From Thermothielavioides terrestris NRRL 8126 (taxonomy: Eukaryota; Ascomycota; Sordariomycetes; Sordariales; Chaetomiaceae), in assembly GCF_000226115.1 (NCBI RefSeq), contig NC_016460.1, positions 3,348,001 through 3,412,000 on the forward strand: a DNA stretch of 64,000 nt. Reading direction: 5' to 3'. The notes under the pieces were generated by a model. The model was not told where the DNA came from. It did not search any database and saw only the letters and a list, made by a program, of their open reading frames with translations. The position numbers were made by a program, and so were the translations under genes. Positions within the stretch are counted from its first letter, which is position 1; every line of letters starts with the position of its first letter. Shown here one piece after another: positions 31,788-43,214 of the stretch.

Positions 31788-32654
31788 TTAGTAGACGGAT
31801 ATCGCCGAGACCAGTCTCGCCGGATTTCGTGGCGGGAGGTAGTAGCCCTCCTCGTAGAAAGCGGTCTTGTCGCCGAGGTCTGTTGTTGTTGTTGTTGTCG
31901 CGGTGTGGCTCCCCCCCTTCTGCGGCTCCTCGAATGTCGGGAGGAGCGTTGTGGGCGGTGATGGTGGCATCGACTCGTCTTCTGTGGAGTCTGAGTCGTC
32001 GTCGAGCTCCGGTGGTGACGACGAGGCCGAGTGTGATGGGCTCCGATGCAGCGCCAGCTGCGCGTAGTCCTCCTCGCTATCATCCATGTCGTAGTCTTCC
32101 TCCTCGTCGCGGTACCCGTATGCCGCCTTGTGCGGCAGCATCGTGTGTGAAGGTATCCTCCTCAGCGAGACGGCGTCTGCCATCTCGACGTCCTCCTCGT
32201 CGTCGTCGAAGTCGCTGTCAGAGTCTGAGTCGGACGAGCTCGAATCCGAGTCCGACTCGGCGTCCTCGGCCTGCCAGTCGTGCTCCGGCTCCTCGGCGAT
32301 GGTGTCGGCCCACTGGATGTGCCTCTCCTCGCTGGTGCTGCGGGAGGCACCCCGGACGGATTGGTTGAACCACGATTCTTGTTCCCTCTCGGCGTCGGCG
32401 AGCTCCAGCATCAGCGAGTCGAGAAGGTTGGCGTGCCCGACGAGCAGGCGCAGGTTGTGGTCGGGCCGGGCAGCCTCGGACGACAGCTTCGCCCGGGCCT
32501 TGTGTGCGAGGAAGTAGGTCTGGGCGATCGACATCTTCTTGTTCGCTCTGGGCCTCAATGGGGATGCAGCTGGAGCAAAGGACGCCGGCGACGAGCCCAA
32601 TGGCCTCGGATGTTGTGTGTTTCTTGCTGATGTGATGGGGAGAGGAGAAGACAT
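31788..32654 (-). CDS. Conserved fungal acidic protein of unknown function
   Basis: Single exon, 288 residues from ATG 32654 (MSSPLPITSA). The N-terminal half has a helical block that looks like a conserved core (MSIAQTYFLAHKARAKLSSE, then LRLLVGHANLLDSLMLELAD and EREQESWFNQSVRG). A strongly acidic Ser/Asp tract follows (DSDSDSSSSDSDSDSDFDDD), then a disordered region ending in YYLPPRNPARL. I have an impression of related proteins in other ascomycetes but know no function. No membrane segment or signal peptide. Confidence 0.7.
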   Translation of the reverse strand: MSSPLPITSARNTQHPRPLGSSPASFAPAASPLRPRANKKMSIAQTYFLAHKARAKLSSEAARPDHNLRLLVGHANLLDSLMLELADAEREQESWFNQSVRGASRSTSEERHIQWADTIAEEPEHDWQAEDAESDSDSSSSDSDSDSDFDDDEEDVEMADAVSLRRIPSHTMLPHKAAYGYRDEEEDYDMDDSEEDYAQLALHRSPSHSASSSPPELDDDSDSTEDESMPPSPPTTLLPTFEEPQKGGSHTATTTTTTDLGDKTAFYEEGYYLPPRNPARLVSAISVY

Positions 32655-35600
32655 TTTGGGCAGGTCTGGAAAGCAGGCTGCCAAATATTTGATGTGCTAT
32701 GGCGTTTTCCTCCCGGTGAGTCAAGGCACGAACGCCGAATGCGGAATCGCCGAATTAGGCAGGCTCAGGGCGTGTAGGTCCTGGGCGGGGGTGGGGTGTG
32801 GTTGGGAAGCGGCAACCAGGACTTGGGCAAAGGACCATGTACTTTGTAGGTCTGCGGAGTCTGGGGAAGTGAAGACTCTGTGCAAGCAAAGAAGATGCGA
32901 AGCTGGCCTGAGAAGTAGTCTGGTCGAGTTTGAAATGACCTGGTCGAGGACTGAGGATGTCGGGTGCCTGGCGAAAAGGGCGGCCGCGAGTCCTTTTTGT
33001 AATCTTGACCGCGTGTTGGGCTTTCGGCTCTTCCAAGACACCGCGGGTCACCAGAACCTGGCTTGGTTGTATCATCCGCAGCAGCTGACAAAAAAACCGA
33101 AATCCGATCTCCACCCCGGCCCCCGCCCTTTTGCGCTGCGCATAATTACCCTTGCGGGTTAGAGGATCGCGGCCTCGACCACGCCCTGCGCCGTTCACAC
33201 TGAGACGCGGCGGCGGTGAGGCACCCGTATGTCTCCGACAAGACGGACGCACTCGGCCGCACTTGATCCCCCGCGCAGGGCCGACAAAACCGACCACGAT
33301 ACGAGCGTATCACCATTTTTGGTGCGTTGCGTTGCCCACCATCGCTGGCAGGAGGAGGAGCAGGGTTTGTGATAGAGCCCGTTTCGGCCAGCGGCGCTCC
33401 TGCTCCTCGTGGGACGGAGTTATGCTCCAGCTTAACGCCAGCTTAACCCCGTCGCAGACTGATGAACGTGGCCTCAGACTGATTGATGGTGAATCACGGG
33501 CGTCTGGGCACGATTTGCAGTCCGGCTCCGCTCACTCAGAGCCGCGTCGCTCCGACCCTACTCATCCTCGTTCGTTAATCAGCAACGAGAACGCCGAGAT
33601 TCCCCGCATTCGCCGCAACCGGCATCTTCTCGTGGCTTCTGTCCAGGTGGTTTTACTAAAACTCACGGTTTAGGTAATCGAGCTGCCTTACTAACCACAC
33701 TCATTTGCTCTCCGCTTATAATACTCAAGGATGATGTGCTCATTCCCTGCAAGCGATCCGTTCATCTTGGCACGTCGGAAACTGTTGAATTGTCATCTTG
33801 ATTTCTAATTGCCCAAAACGGATGAAGCCTCAATTTTTCTGCGGAACGATTCATTTTACTGTCGCATTTCCTCGATAATGCCTTCCTCTCCGTTAGTTAA
33901 TCTGCTTCACTGGCTCGACGAGGCCAGCCAAGCGTCAGCGTCGCAAGCCTGCCGCGAATTTCGACGAGAAGTAGTTACGTGGCCGACGGCGTCTCTGACC
34001 CTGGAGCCTAGGCATTGAGGCAATGCAGCTCGTTTACGCGCCACGGTACGCAGTTTCGCTAATCTCCCCCAGTCGCGAAGTTATCTCATCCTTCGCATTT
34101 CCGTAACATCGTCTGCACGGAACATCACAAGTGAGAACCGCACCGCCCCCTTGCCGAGAGAGTCATCAAATGCGAGGCTGTCCCCGGAGCTCCCAGTGCC
34201 TTGTGGGGGAGCAGAGAAATTGAAATTGCATGATTGGAAAGGTCCTGGAAAGGAGATCGGTACGGGCTTGATCTGATTCGCCAACTCCGCTCGTAGGGCT
34301 GATTACCTGATGGGCGCTGCGACCACAACCACATGGCGACCCGATAGTTGCACACACATACGCTCTGCTGTCCGGAGGGAGATGCTCATCGAACCCCAGC
34401 GCTGGATCCACGTAGTATACACTCATGGCACAGCTCAGCCACGAACATTCTGTCGGAACCCGCGCGAAAGAGTGGTCAGCCATGTCGTGCGCCCCTGACT
34501 GCATTGCTGGTGATACGCCCATGGCAACGTTAACCACATGTAGCATCTTTCAAGCTGCCAACGAGTCACCAAACTCGCCATGTTGCTCGAAGACAATTCC
34601 CGGGCGGGATTACGCAGCAGTCCGTATCCAAGTCGGATGATCAATTGAAGGATCGCTGTCCGCCCAGCAACCGGCGCGAGCGACACTTGGGGATGACGAA
34701 GGGACTCGCAACACAGCCAATGACGACGGTTTCCTCGGCCACTCGGACACAATCGCTCAGCGCTGCCTGGGTTTCCGGGGAACCCACAACTCCGAATGGC
34801 CCTTGCGTCAGCTCGGTATTTTTTCCGAACCCGCGCTCCGGTGCGGAGGAAATTTTTCGCAGCAGTCACTCATCCATGTGTCCGGGCGGTGTCCAACGGG
34901 CACAGTAAGCGAGATACGATAGCGCGTGATGTCATACCTCAGTCTGCGTCTGCTTCCGTCAAAGACAGAGCAGACGCGAATTCCCATCGAGAGGCACAAT
35001 TTGAACATCCCAGACACGTGAAACGATAACGGCGTCTCAATTCTCTCTGCGCTTCATTGGCCGTAACTAAGGTACATACACTGTATGTACAAGCGAGTTA
35101 ACGACGGAAGCCCAGGAACTCGACCTCGCCGAATCAAGAACCCAGGATCTTCTTTCCAGTTCCTACATCATCGCAGTGCTTCGCGATACGCATGGAGTCG
35201 CATTCCGAAGAAGAAGGATCGTTCCATGCCAGCGACAAAACCCGGAGTTTACGGCGCCGAGTTGGCGATAACCGCTGCGGACATATCGCGCAGCGGAGGA
35301 AGTCGGGATGGCAATTCACGTGGCGTGCGTCGGGTGTGCGGGTGTTTGAAGTTACCCCCACGCTTGCAAAGTGCTCCGTATCCGCCCGCATTTTCAGGGT
35401 CTGAAGGCTCACGTGGCGCGATTCACGGACCGTGCTCCGCGGAAGCTCAACTCGTTGTTTCCGACTTATACCCGTACATGATCAGGTGCCAACTATTTAA
35501 TTTCCTTGGATGGTAAGCTGCGTAGCTCCTTGGGAGGCACCGGACCGGTGCTTTCTCGTCGCGGCCCGGTATATCCCACTCGTCGAGCTCAGGTCGGGGT

Positions 35601-36884
35601 TTCGACGCAACTTGCATCGCGGGGTTACTGCGTGGGAAGGCAGTGTGAAGTAACGTCGTTGACTTGAGGGTAGACTCTCTGGCTGACTTCGAGAACAGGC
35701 TCGTGAGTTGCAATTACCGCTAAGCCGGCGCTGAAGACTTTCGACGGGTCTGCAAAGCTCTGACTCCGAGAAACATTCCTCACAGTTTTGAGAAAAGCGT
35801 TTCACCGGCAGTGTTGGCGTGCTACTCGAGTACCCTTTCAGAGACTAAACCTGTCTGGAGACAAAACACTCATTCTGAGGGGTTCGAGATAACTTGCTAA
35901 GTACCCTCCTAGCGGCAGATACTTACCCCTTGCAATGACCCCGATGCCGTTTCTCCTTGCCTGTTAGCATCGGAGGGGGGAGTGTGGGGCTTGCGGGGCC
36001 GGAAAGGTTCCGTTTTGAGACAATCGCCGGCCCCGCATCGTGGGCCGTGTCATCCGGTCGGTGGTCGGCGGTGGTCGGGTGGGCACGCGGGGTTTTGGCG
36101 CTAACCGGCAACTATCCGACGCGGCCTTCTCCACTCAAGCCAGGGGGCCTGGGAGTTGCGACTTGAGACTCTTCCATATCTAAGTAGTGTGATACCTAAC
36201 TAAACCCGGACAGCTTTGTGCGTCCTCCATCATCAGCGAAAGCGCATCCATCAGCCTACCCGGCTAGCCGGAAGGGATAGTATCATGGCTTCGCAACCCG
36301 ATACCGCTTTTGCCACAACAATCTGGGCGAGATGGTCGGGCCTTTGCCAGGAGAAATGATGCCGTTCTCACTTCCGGGCCACCCCCTTCGCCGACCTCCC
36401 AGACTGCTTCAAGCAGGGTGCGCTTCTAGTTTTGGAGCCGGGAAGGGTGGGGGGGGACACCCTGGAGGAAGCTGCAAGGACGAAAGGTTGCGGGGAGACG
36501 GCGGCTGGGATCTGATGGCGCTTGCGAGTATCATTTCCCTTCCGTAATGTCTCGGAATTACCTACGACGAGGGTTGCTGAAGACAGTGGGCGAACCGGCT
36601 CGGCCCGTTGTAGCGCGGAGGATGCACCCAGTGCTGCCCGCCCAAAGACAGATACAGGCTTCTACCGGGGACATTACCATCGTGCCCAGGGAGCCCGGCG
36701 ACGAGATCACTAGATGAAGCAGCTGAATGACTCGATCTGGTTCATGGCTTTTCTTCGTATTTGATTCGTATTTGATTCGCTGCTGGTTTCTTCGTCTTGC
36801 CTCGATACGGCCTTGCCAACCGCCAGACGCCAACACGTCCGCTCCGAGACCTCCCTACGTTAATAGCCGGCACAGTCTGTCACC
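32655..36884. other. Gene-poor 4.2-kb stretch
   Basis: Contains the upstream region of the acidic-protein gene (32655 to roughly 33300) and then sequence in which I find no supportable gene. Frames are short and broken. An 8-bp-arm palindrome (GTACATAC / GTATGTAC) lies at about 35072-35090, and a 12-bp direct duplication (ATTCGTATTTG type) near 36756-36780. The next recognisable feature to the right is a decayed gene. Confidence 0.4.
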
Positions 36885-37627
36885 ATGTCTGTGACTGAAG
36901 CCGGCTTCCCGATCTTGCAACCGGCATTCGTCGTCAAGGCAAGGCACTTGATCGCAGGCTATCCACCTAAGGCCACCATCACGAGCAAAGTTGTGGCCAG
37001 AACGTGGTTGACCAACCTCATTCACATCAACATCGGCGAGAGATATACAGCCAGTAGCAATGCCGCTATCCAACCGCCATACATCATCTCTGACACCGTG
37101 TTGTCGGTCAGAGGCGATGTATCCAGTGGTTCTCAACTGAGCCACATCGTGATTGCCCCCTAAATAACCCTTTGGCCCTACCCCTCCGACTTGCCAGGTC
37201 AAAGAGACAAAAGAAAGCAAGGTACCGGCGGCAATATAAATAGGCTGCCTGGATTCAAACCCGAGATCGACGTCCAGATCGAGTTCGGCGGCGACTGGCT
37301 CTATGTTGACCCGGACACGGCACTCGCCCGGGTCATCGTCAAGGGGATTGCAAAGTGAGCCACGCATGTCAAGAGTCCCGTGTGCAAACCAGAGGCATCC
37401 TAAGTGGTTTCTGGCAGGTTGTTCCATAGGGACGTGGAATAATCAGAAACAGAGACGGCGTTCCGTTCTCCTTCTACTACACCGGCGCCACCACCGTCAA
37501 CGAAGCCCTGGCCAAGGTCCTCGCTTTCAGCCCCGACGCGAAAACGACCCCCTTTCGGGGCCTCGAGTAGGTGGAGCACTACCTGGCTCTTGCGGAGCGA
37601 GAGTTTCATGCTGGTCAATCATGCTAA
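36885..37627 (+). pseudogene. Decayed DUF3237-family gene
   Basis: The recognisable core is 37221-37627. From 37221 the frame reads GTGGNINRLPGFKPEIDVQI then EFGGDWLYVDPDTALARVIV. A plausible intron (GTGAGC donor at about 37356, acceptor ATAATCAG near 37443) joins it to DGVPFSFYYTGATTVNEALA and SPDAKTTPF. These blocks match the DUF3237 small beta-barrel family as I remember it. An in-frame TAG (37568-37570) then interrupts the gene, and the tail (EHYLALAEREFHAG) is still readable beyond it in the same frame up to TAA at 37625. A frame starting at 36885 (MSVTEAGFPILQPAFVVKA) could be the N-terminus, but the stretch between has stops. Function of the family is unknown. A mis-spliced intact gene is the alternative. 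Confidence 0.6.
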
Positions 37628-38403
37628 CTAGGACCCGTCTTAATTTTCGCCAGAGGACACCACACCCAGCTAGGGACTTAGCCAGGTGCTATAGAGCCAA
37701 CACAGAATAGCCCAAAGACTAGGAAGAATTACGAAGTCTGGCGGACAAACCATACGAGGTTCATCATCCAAGAACGCGAAAAGAGATCCCGGGCCAGCAC
37801 ATCCAGGAGCACACCAAGCTCATCAATGATTATATCTCCCAAGTTTTACCGCGGTACCTAAGTCCATTGGAGACAGAGAGACTATCGCTTCCTATCTGGA
37901 TGGAGACTGTAAAAAAAAGACTTCGATAGCTGCGCCATAATGTTATTATATACATAATTCGGTATCAGTTGTTCCCGCCACACTTCACCAACAACCAACA
38001 GACCAACAGATGAGTAGGCAATTATGCGCCCTGAATATTTCTTGGACCTCGACCATCCTCAGGAACCCTTTCCTATCTTCTTTCGAGTTAGGTAGGGAGC
38101 CAGTCCTCAGTCCAACCCAGTTTGCCAGTTTGTAGTAAAGGGTCGTTGAGCCATTCCAGTCATAGTGGCCAGCAGTGCCACTCATCACCTTCGTTTCCCG
38201 GAGGTACATGCGCATGTACCTAGGAAGCTTTTGGTCAGCGGGACCCGTGTCATTGGTCCGCAGCCGCTTTGAGCCTCGTCGGGTGCCCAGACACGCTGCG
38301 ACTGGCGCCTAGCTGCAGGTTGAACCAACGAAAGAGCGATCATACAACCGAACCGTCTAATTGTACCCGAGGCTACAACATCTCGACAACGAGGCGTGCA
38401 GCG
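37628..38403. other. Intergenic region upstream of the kinase-like gene
   Basis: About 780 bp, moderately AT-rich around 37900-37980. No gene, RNA or repeat recognised. It probably holds the promoter of the next gene. Confidence 0.4.
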
Positions 38404-39405
38404 ATGGGGGACGGGCAAGAACCGCCTCCAAGCCTTGATGGATCGCATCAAGTCGCAGCAGCCGCTAAGTCGAGCCGACGACAAAGCGGAGATTCAATCC
38501 TTCGGCCAATGAACACAGAAACGGCGGTTGGGCAGGAACCGGCTTTCATCCTCAATGGACCACGGGCGGTTGGCGAGTCTGGAAGTAATACGGCCAAACG
38601 GCCATTTCCAACCGCTTCGATGCGAAACAAACTCGCAAGCCAAGGGCAGAGCGAAAAAGCCCCCGCTCCTCCTTGCCCTCCAAGCCTCCCTCTCCCCCCG
38701 ACAATCACAACAGCGCACGAGATGCTGGACCCCAAGCACCTCGAGATCATCGCCCTAGGCGGCAACGGCTACGTGTACAGATGCCCCGGCGGCTTCGCCT
38801 ACAAACAGCACGCCACCCAGCGCGAGGTCGACCTGATGCGCCTGGCCGGCGACTGCGCCGTGGCGCCGCTGAGCCGGGTGATGGACGAGGTCGACGGCGG
38901 GCTCGTACCAGCCGGCCTGATCATGGAGCTCGCGACGCCGTTCAACTTCAAGCTCGTGCCGCCGGCCGAGCGCGCGGCGGTCAAGGACGAGATGGTCCGG
39001 CTCGTCGAGCGCCTGCACAGCAGCGAGTTCGGCATCGTGCACGGGGACATCAAGCCGGCCAACTTTGTGCGGTGCCGCGACGGGCGGCTGCGGCTGTGCG
39101 ACTTCGACTCGGCGCGGCTGGTGGCCGACGAGCGGGCCGACGGCTGGGAGGGGCTCGCCAGCGAGCGGTATCTGGCCCCGAGCCGCGGCTATCCCGATCG
39201 TTACGGCCCGCCGACGGTCGTCGACGACGAGTATGCCTTGGCGATCTCCGTGTGGGAGCTCTTCACCGGCAAGGACGCGCTGATTGGCGAGGACATGGAG
39301 GAGGTTTTGAAAGAGGGCAGGACTGTCGATCTGAGCGAGCTGGAGGATGATGACGTCCGCGAGTTTGTCCGCAGCCGGCTACGAAGGGGCGGTGCGAAGG
39401 TCTGA
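38404..39405 (+). CDS. Small protein-kinase-like protein
   Basis: Single exon. From ATG 38404 it gives 333 residues. Kinase blocks begin only at about residue 107: MLDPKHLEIIALGGNGYVYR (glycine loop), FAYKQHATQREVDLMRL (Lys, then alpha-C Glu), LIMELATP (hinge), HGDIKPANFV (catalytic loop), RLCDFDSARLV (DFD in place of DFG), then DDEYALAISVWELFTGKDA. The domain is minimal and ends soon after, as in the many small lineage-specific kinase-like genes of filamentous fungi. The part before residue 107 is Pro/Ser-rich and of lower GC than the domain, so ATG 38722 is a possible true start. The target is unknown. Confidence 0.72.
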   Translation: MGDGQEPPPSLDGSHQVAAAAKSSRRQSGDSILRPMNTETAVGQEPAFILNGPRAVGESGSNTAKRPFPTASMRNKLASQGQSEKAPAPPCPPSLPLPPTITTAHEMLDPKHLEIIALGGNGYVYRCPGGFAYKQHATQREVDLMRLAGDCAVAPLSRVMDEVDGGLVPAGLIMELATPFNFKLVPPAERAAVKDEMVRLVERLHSSEFGIVHGDIKPANFVRCRDGRLRLCDFDSARLVADERADGWEGLASERYLAPSRGYPDRYGPPTVVDDEYALAISVWELFTGKDALIGEDMEEVLKEGRTVDLSELEDDDVREFVRSRLRRGGAKV

Positions 39406-40637
39406 ACGCGGGCGGGTCATCAATTCGGCAGCTGGCCTGCCATGGTCTAGTCTAAATCTGACTGTGCGGAACATGTTGACACCCCTCAACTGCTGTGAAA
39501 AAGCCCCCATATATGGATCACACTTACAGCAGTTTCCGAATGTTTCATAGCAGCCCGGCTTAAGCAAATGAATAACTAGAAAGAGAGAAAGAAACACAAA
39601 ACCGGGCGCAGGACAAGATCCTATTGATTATTGGTCGTCTTCAACGCGGCCGAGCCAGGTTCGGGCATCAGATATCTTCACCTATATGTGCCCCACATAG
39701 TCTAGACATGACTCGTGCCGTGGTGTTCTATCGATGGACGTATCGCGGATGGTCGGTCGTTAAGCGTGCTTCGGAGAGCAACAAGGAGGTCTTAAGAAGG
39801 AAGTTCATTCCGCCTCGAAGCCATTACAGCTTCCCTGCGCTCATCCCATCGATTTCTTCTCTGTCCATTCTTCCATTACCGCTCCAACCTCCATCCATTG
39901 CTGCACTTCCTTGTGTCCCGATGCAGAGACTGAAATAACCAGGTCACCTGTGGTGCAACCTAGCCAGGAAATCCCCTCCCCCCCCCAACCACCCAGCAGA
40001 GTTCCTCAGTTTAGTAGTATACCAGATTGATCGAGCGAAAAGTAACTAACACGTCACACAGCCCACACAGCACGGGATCCCGGCCGGATACGCATACACG
40101 TATGTCAATAGTAGCGGGGAGCAGATATATTTACTGAAGGAGCTAGGTGGTATATATACCCCTCAAACCGGGCTGAGCAGCGTTCTTCCATCCCCAGTTC
40201 CCTTATCATCTCAACCCATCACAACAAAACCACATCACAATTATCATGCCGCCAAACTCTTCCTGGACTGTGATGACGACGTTTTCTCTACACCCAGCGA
40301 GAAACAGCACGCGTCCTTCCAGACTTCCAGGCAGAATCTCGAGCAGAGCAGAGTGAAACAAAGCAAAGCAGGGTAGCTCGTACCTAGGTAACCACTCCCA
40401 CACAAGACACTACTCTCGATGAACGTTCCCCCCAACTTCCACCAGCTGGATCACACTCCAGTCCAGATCCACCTCCACCCACCGAATATAATTAGCAATA
40501 ACCCATCCCCTCACTCGACATTGGAACGACCAACTCCCTCCTCCTTGGAACGACCAACTCCCTCCTCCCCTACCCCTTCTCTCTCAGACACCCACAAAAC
40601 AAAGAAAGTTGGGAAGGGGAAGACATCACCACACCCC
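39406..40637. other. Convergent intergenic region (1.2 kb)
   Basis: Between the stops of the kinase-like and septin-like genes. It contains a C-run (39979-39988), a TATATATA tract (40151-40160), a tandem duplication at 40521-40568 and CT-rich sequence. No gene supported. Confidence 0.45.
40521..40568. repeat. Perfect 24-bp tandem duplication
   Basis: Two adjacent identical 24-bp units, each beginning TTGGAACGACCAACTCCCTC, at 40521-40544 and 40545-40568, in non-coding sequence just beyond the stop of the septin-like gene. Confidence 0.9.
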
Positions 40638-43214
40638 TCACCGCGCCGCGCCGTACCAAAACCGCTCCCACTCGCCCACCACCCACCCGCCAGCCTGCAG
40701 ATGCAGGTAATGGCGCGTGACCCACAGCGCCAGCCCGCCCAGCACGCCCAGGCTGCCGAGCACCTCGAGCGCGATCAAGCTCTTGTGGCGCAGGTCGTCC
40801 GCCACCTCCAGCAGGCCGAGCGGATCCTGCCTGCTCCGCTGCTGCCGCTGCTGCTGTGAGTACTGCTGCTGCTGCTGCTGCTGGTGGCGGTGGTACTGGT
40901 GCTGGCCGTCACGGCGCCTGCTACTCGCGCCACGACCGCGCGTATGATGTCTCTTGCCCCGCTGCCCGTCAGCGCCCTGGCCGTGGACGTCTCCAGCGGG
41001 GGGGCTCGAAGACGAGCCGCGCTCCGCTGCCGCCTCGGAGCGCGAGCGCGAGCGCGCCTGGCCCTGGCCCTGGCCCTGGGCCGCAGGCTGGAGTTCGACC
41101 GGCACCAGGCTGCCCTCCCGCACGCACTCGCTGATGCGCTCGGCCAGCCAGACGGCGCGCTCGCCGCGCGCCAGCGCCGCGTACTGCTCGCGCTCGCGGG
41201 CCAGGCTCTTCTGCAGGTCGGCGGCCCAGTTGGCCAGGCGGACCTGCGCGAGGCGCTCCTCGCGCTGCGTGTGGTCGGCCAGGCGGGCGAGCGCGTAGCG
41301 CGAGGTGGCGCCCATGGGCCCGGTGAGGACCTGGTTTGCGGAGGAGGAGGAGGGGGCAGGGCTGGAGGTGGGGTGCTGGGATGGGGAGAGGGGGGCCGAA
41401 GACGGGAGCAGGTTGAAGGCGAGCGTCTGGCTGCGCGAGAGGGAGGGCGGTTGGGCGGAGGCGAGGCCGTCTGCTGAGGATGATGATGATGATAAGGCGG
41501 ATTTGCGCCACTGGACGTATTTGCGGGCAACCGAGTGGCGCAGCCACGAGACGCCGTTGCTGCTGAAGACTTGCTCGACGAGGGTGGCTAGCTCGGAGGG
41601 GATGAGAGGTTGGACGTAGTCTGGTGACATGAGCAGGCTGGCGTCCATGGTGTCGTGGTCGGAGCCGGTAGCGCTGGAGATCGCGTAGATGCCGGGTTTG
41701 TCGGAGTCGGAGGTGGCGGGGCTGTTAGAGGACGGTATAGAAAAAGAAAAGAGGCGGATGTCGGCCTCCTTAAGCTGGCTTAAAATCTGGTTCTTGCTAG
41801 CTGCTACCTGCTCGGACGACATCAGATCCGTTTGGGCGAGCAGGATGATAATGTTCGTCAGCGGCGAAAGTTGTCGTAGATACTCAACATCCACGGGGCG
41901 AAGACCTGGCCCACGGTCAGCGGCACGTCGTTTCCGAAAGGGAAGGGGGGTTCATCCCGTACGATTCGAGACGAGATAAAACACGGCGTCGACCAGGACG
42001 CCGCCTTCACCACCCAGCAGATTCAGGAGGTCTCCGTCACTCAAGACGTTGGAGCTTATACGCTGCAGGTGGGCTTCTATATATTGCGCCACGGGCGTTA
42101 TCGTGTCCATCGCCTGTAGAGGTCAGCTTGGCATCACCTACTGTCTCGCAGAACGGAGACTCACAGATGACCCGCTCCCATAACCCGGGGTGTCAACAAA
42201 GCAAAGATTGCGGTCCAGCACCGCATCGCCGAGGCTCTTCCTGCGCCTCAGGATCCGGAAGTCGTCCACCTCTGACCACCACTCCGGATACGGCTTCGTG
42301 CTCGCATAGATCTCGGTGATCTGGCTCGTACCGGAGCTCTCTTTCGACGGCTGCCGCCGGCTGCCCTTCGGCCTGCCCGCAGACGCAGCGCCAATCGTCG
42401 TCGGCAGCGACCTCGTCAGCGAGGACGCCGACGGCGTGATGGGGTCCACGTGCACGATGTGCTCGCACGACTGCACGATGGCCTTGATCAGCGACGTCTT
42501 GCCGACGCCGCTGTCGCCGGCGATCAGCACCTTCAGGCGGCCCATGCGCTTGCCCTCGTCGGTAAACGGCCGGCGGCTGGGCATCTTGATGCTCGGCATG
42601 ATGAGCTGCGGGGCACTGCCGCTGTCCATCATGGACGAGCAGCTTGCGCCGGGGTCTTCGGCTGGCTCGTCGTCGCCGTCGTCGTCGTCCTCCACGGCAA
42701 CGTCTGCGTCTTTCATGCTGGGCGGACAGCTGCCCAGGTCCTCGGAGAGGCAGAGCGAGTTGCGGCGCGAGGAGACGCTGCTGAGGGCGGAGGCGGGGCC
42801 CGAGGCGCCAAGCAGGACCGGGGTGAGCGGCCGCGAGAGGTTCGGCATGTCGGTCGATCGGGGAACTGGCGAGATGGGCCTTGATAGTAGATTGTCCTCG
42901 TGGTTTCTGGGACCGTCGGGCGGCCCCTTGGAGCTCGGGGGACACCCGGCCGGCTCTTTGTCTTTCTCGAGGTCGGCGTGCGGGGGCTGCGCTCGAGGCT
43001 TGGGCAGCTCGGCGGTCTCGGCAACCGGGACCGTTCTCTGCTCCTTGGGACGGTGGTGGGCGACGGGCGGGGGCTGGGATGATGAGCCGATGGCAGACTC
43101 GTCGCCGAGGAAGTAGGTCATTTGCGGTGCGCTCGGGAGTCTGAAGGTCGACGGGCCGTCATCGTCGGAGCTGCGGGGCCGCCCGGGGACGTCATCGCCA
43201 GGCAGCGGCCGCAT
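40638..43214 (-). CDS. Septin-like GTPase with C-terminal transmembrane anchor
   Basis: Three exons: 43214-42165, 42113-41963 and 41905-40638; introns of 51 and 57 bp; 822 residues. A long disordered N-terminus precedes the P-loop GDSGVGKTSLIKAIVQS (about residue 230), DTPGYGSGSS (G3) and, across exons 2-3, FYLVSNRLRPVDVEYLRQLS and TNIIILLAQTDLMS (G4 position, AQTD instead of a canonical AKAD/NKxD). These are septin-family G-domain blocks. The C-terminus has a helix (LARLADHTQREERLAQVRLA), a Gln run encoded by CTG repeats (40860-40884), and one hydrophobic segment (LEVLGSLGVLGGLALWVTRH) before the end. Core septins lack such a tail. It likely sits on a membrane. Partners are unknown. ATG 43262 is an alternative start. 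Confidence 0.82.

Noticed and set aside
36855..37427. 190-codon minus-strand frame
   Set aside because: It is antisense to the DUF3237-like core, which carries recognisable family blocks on the plus strand.
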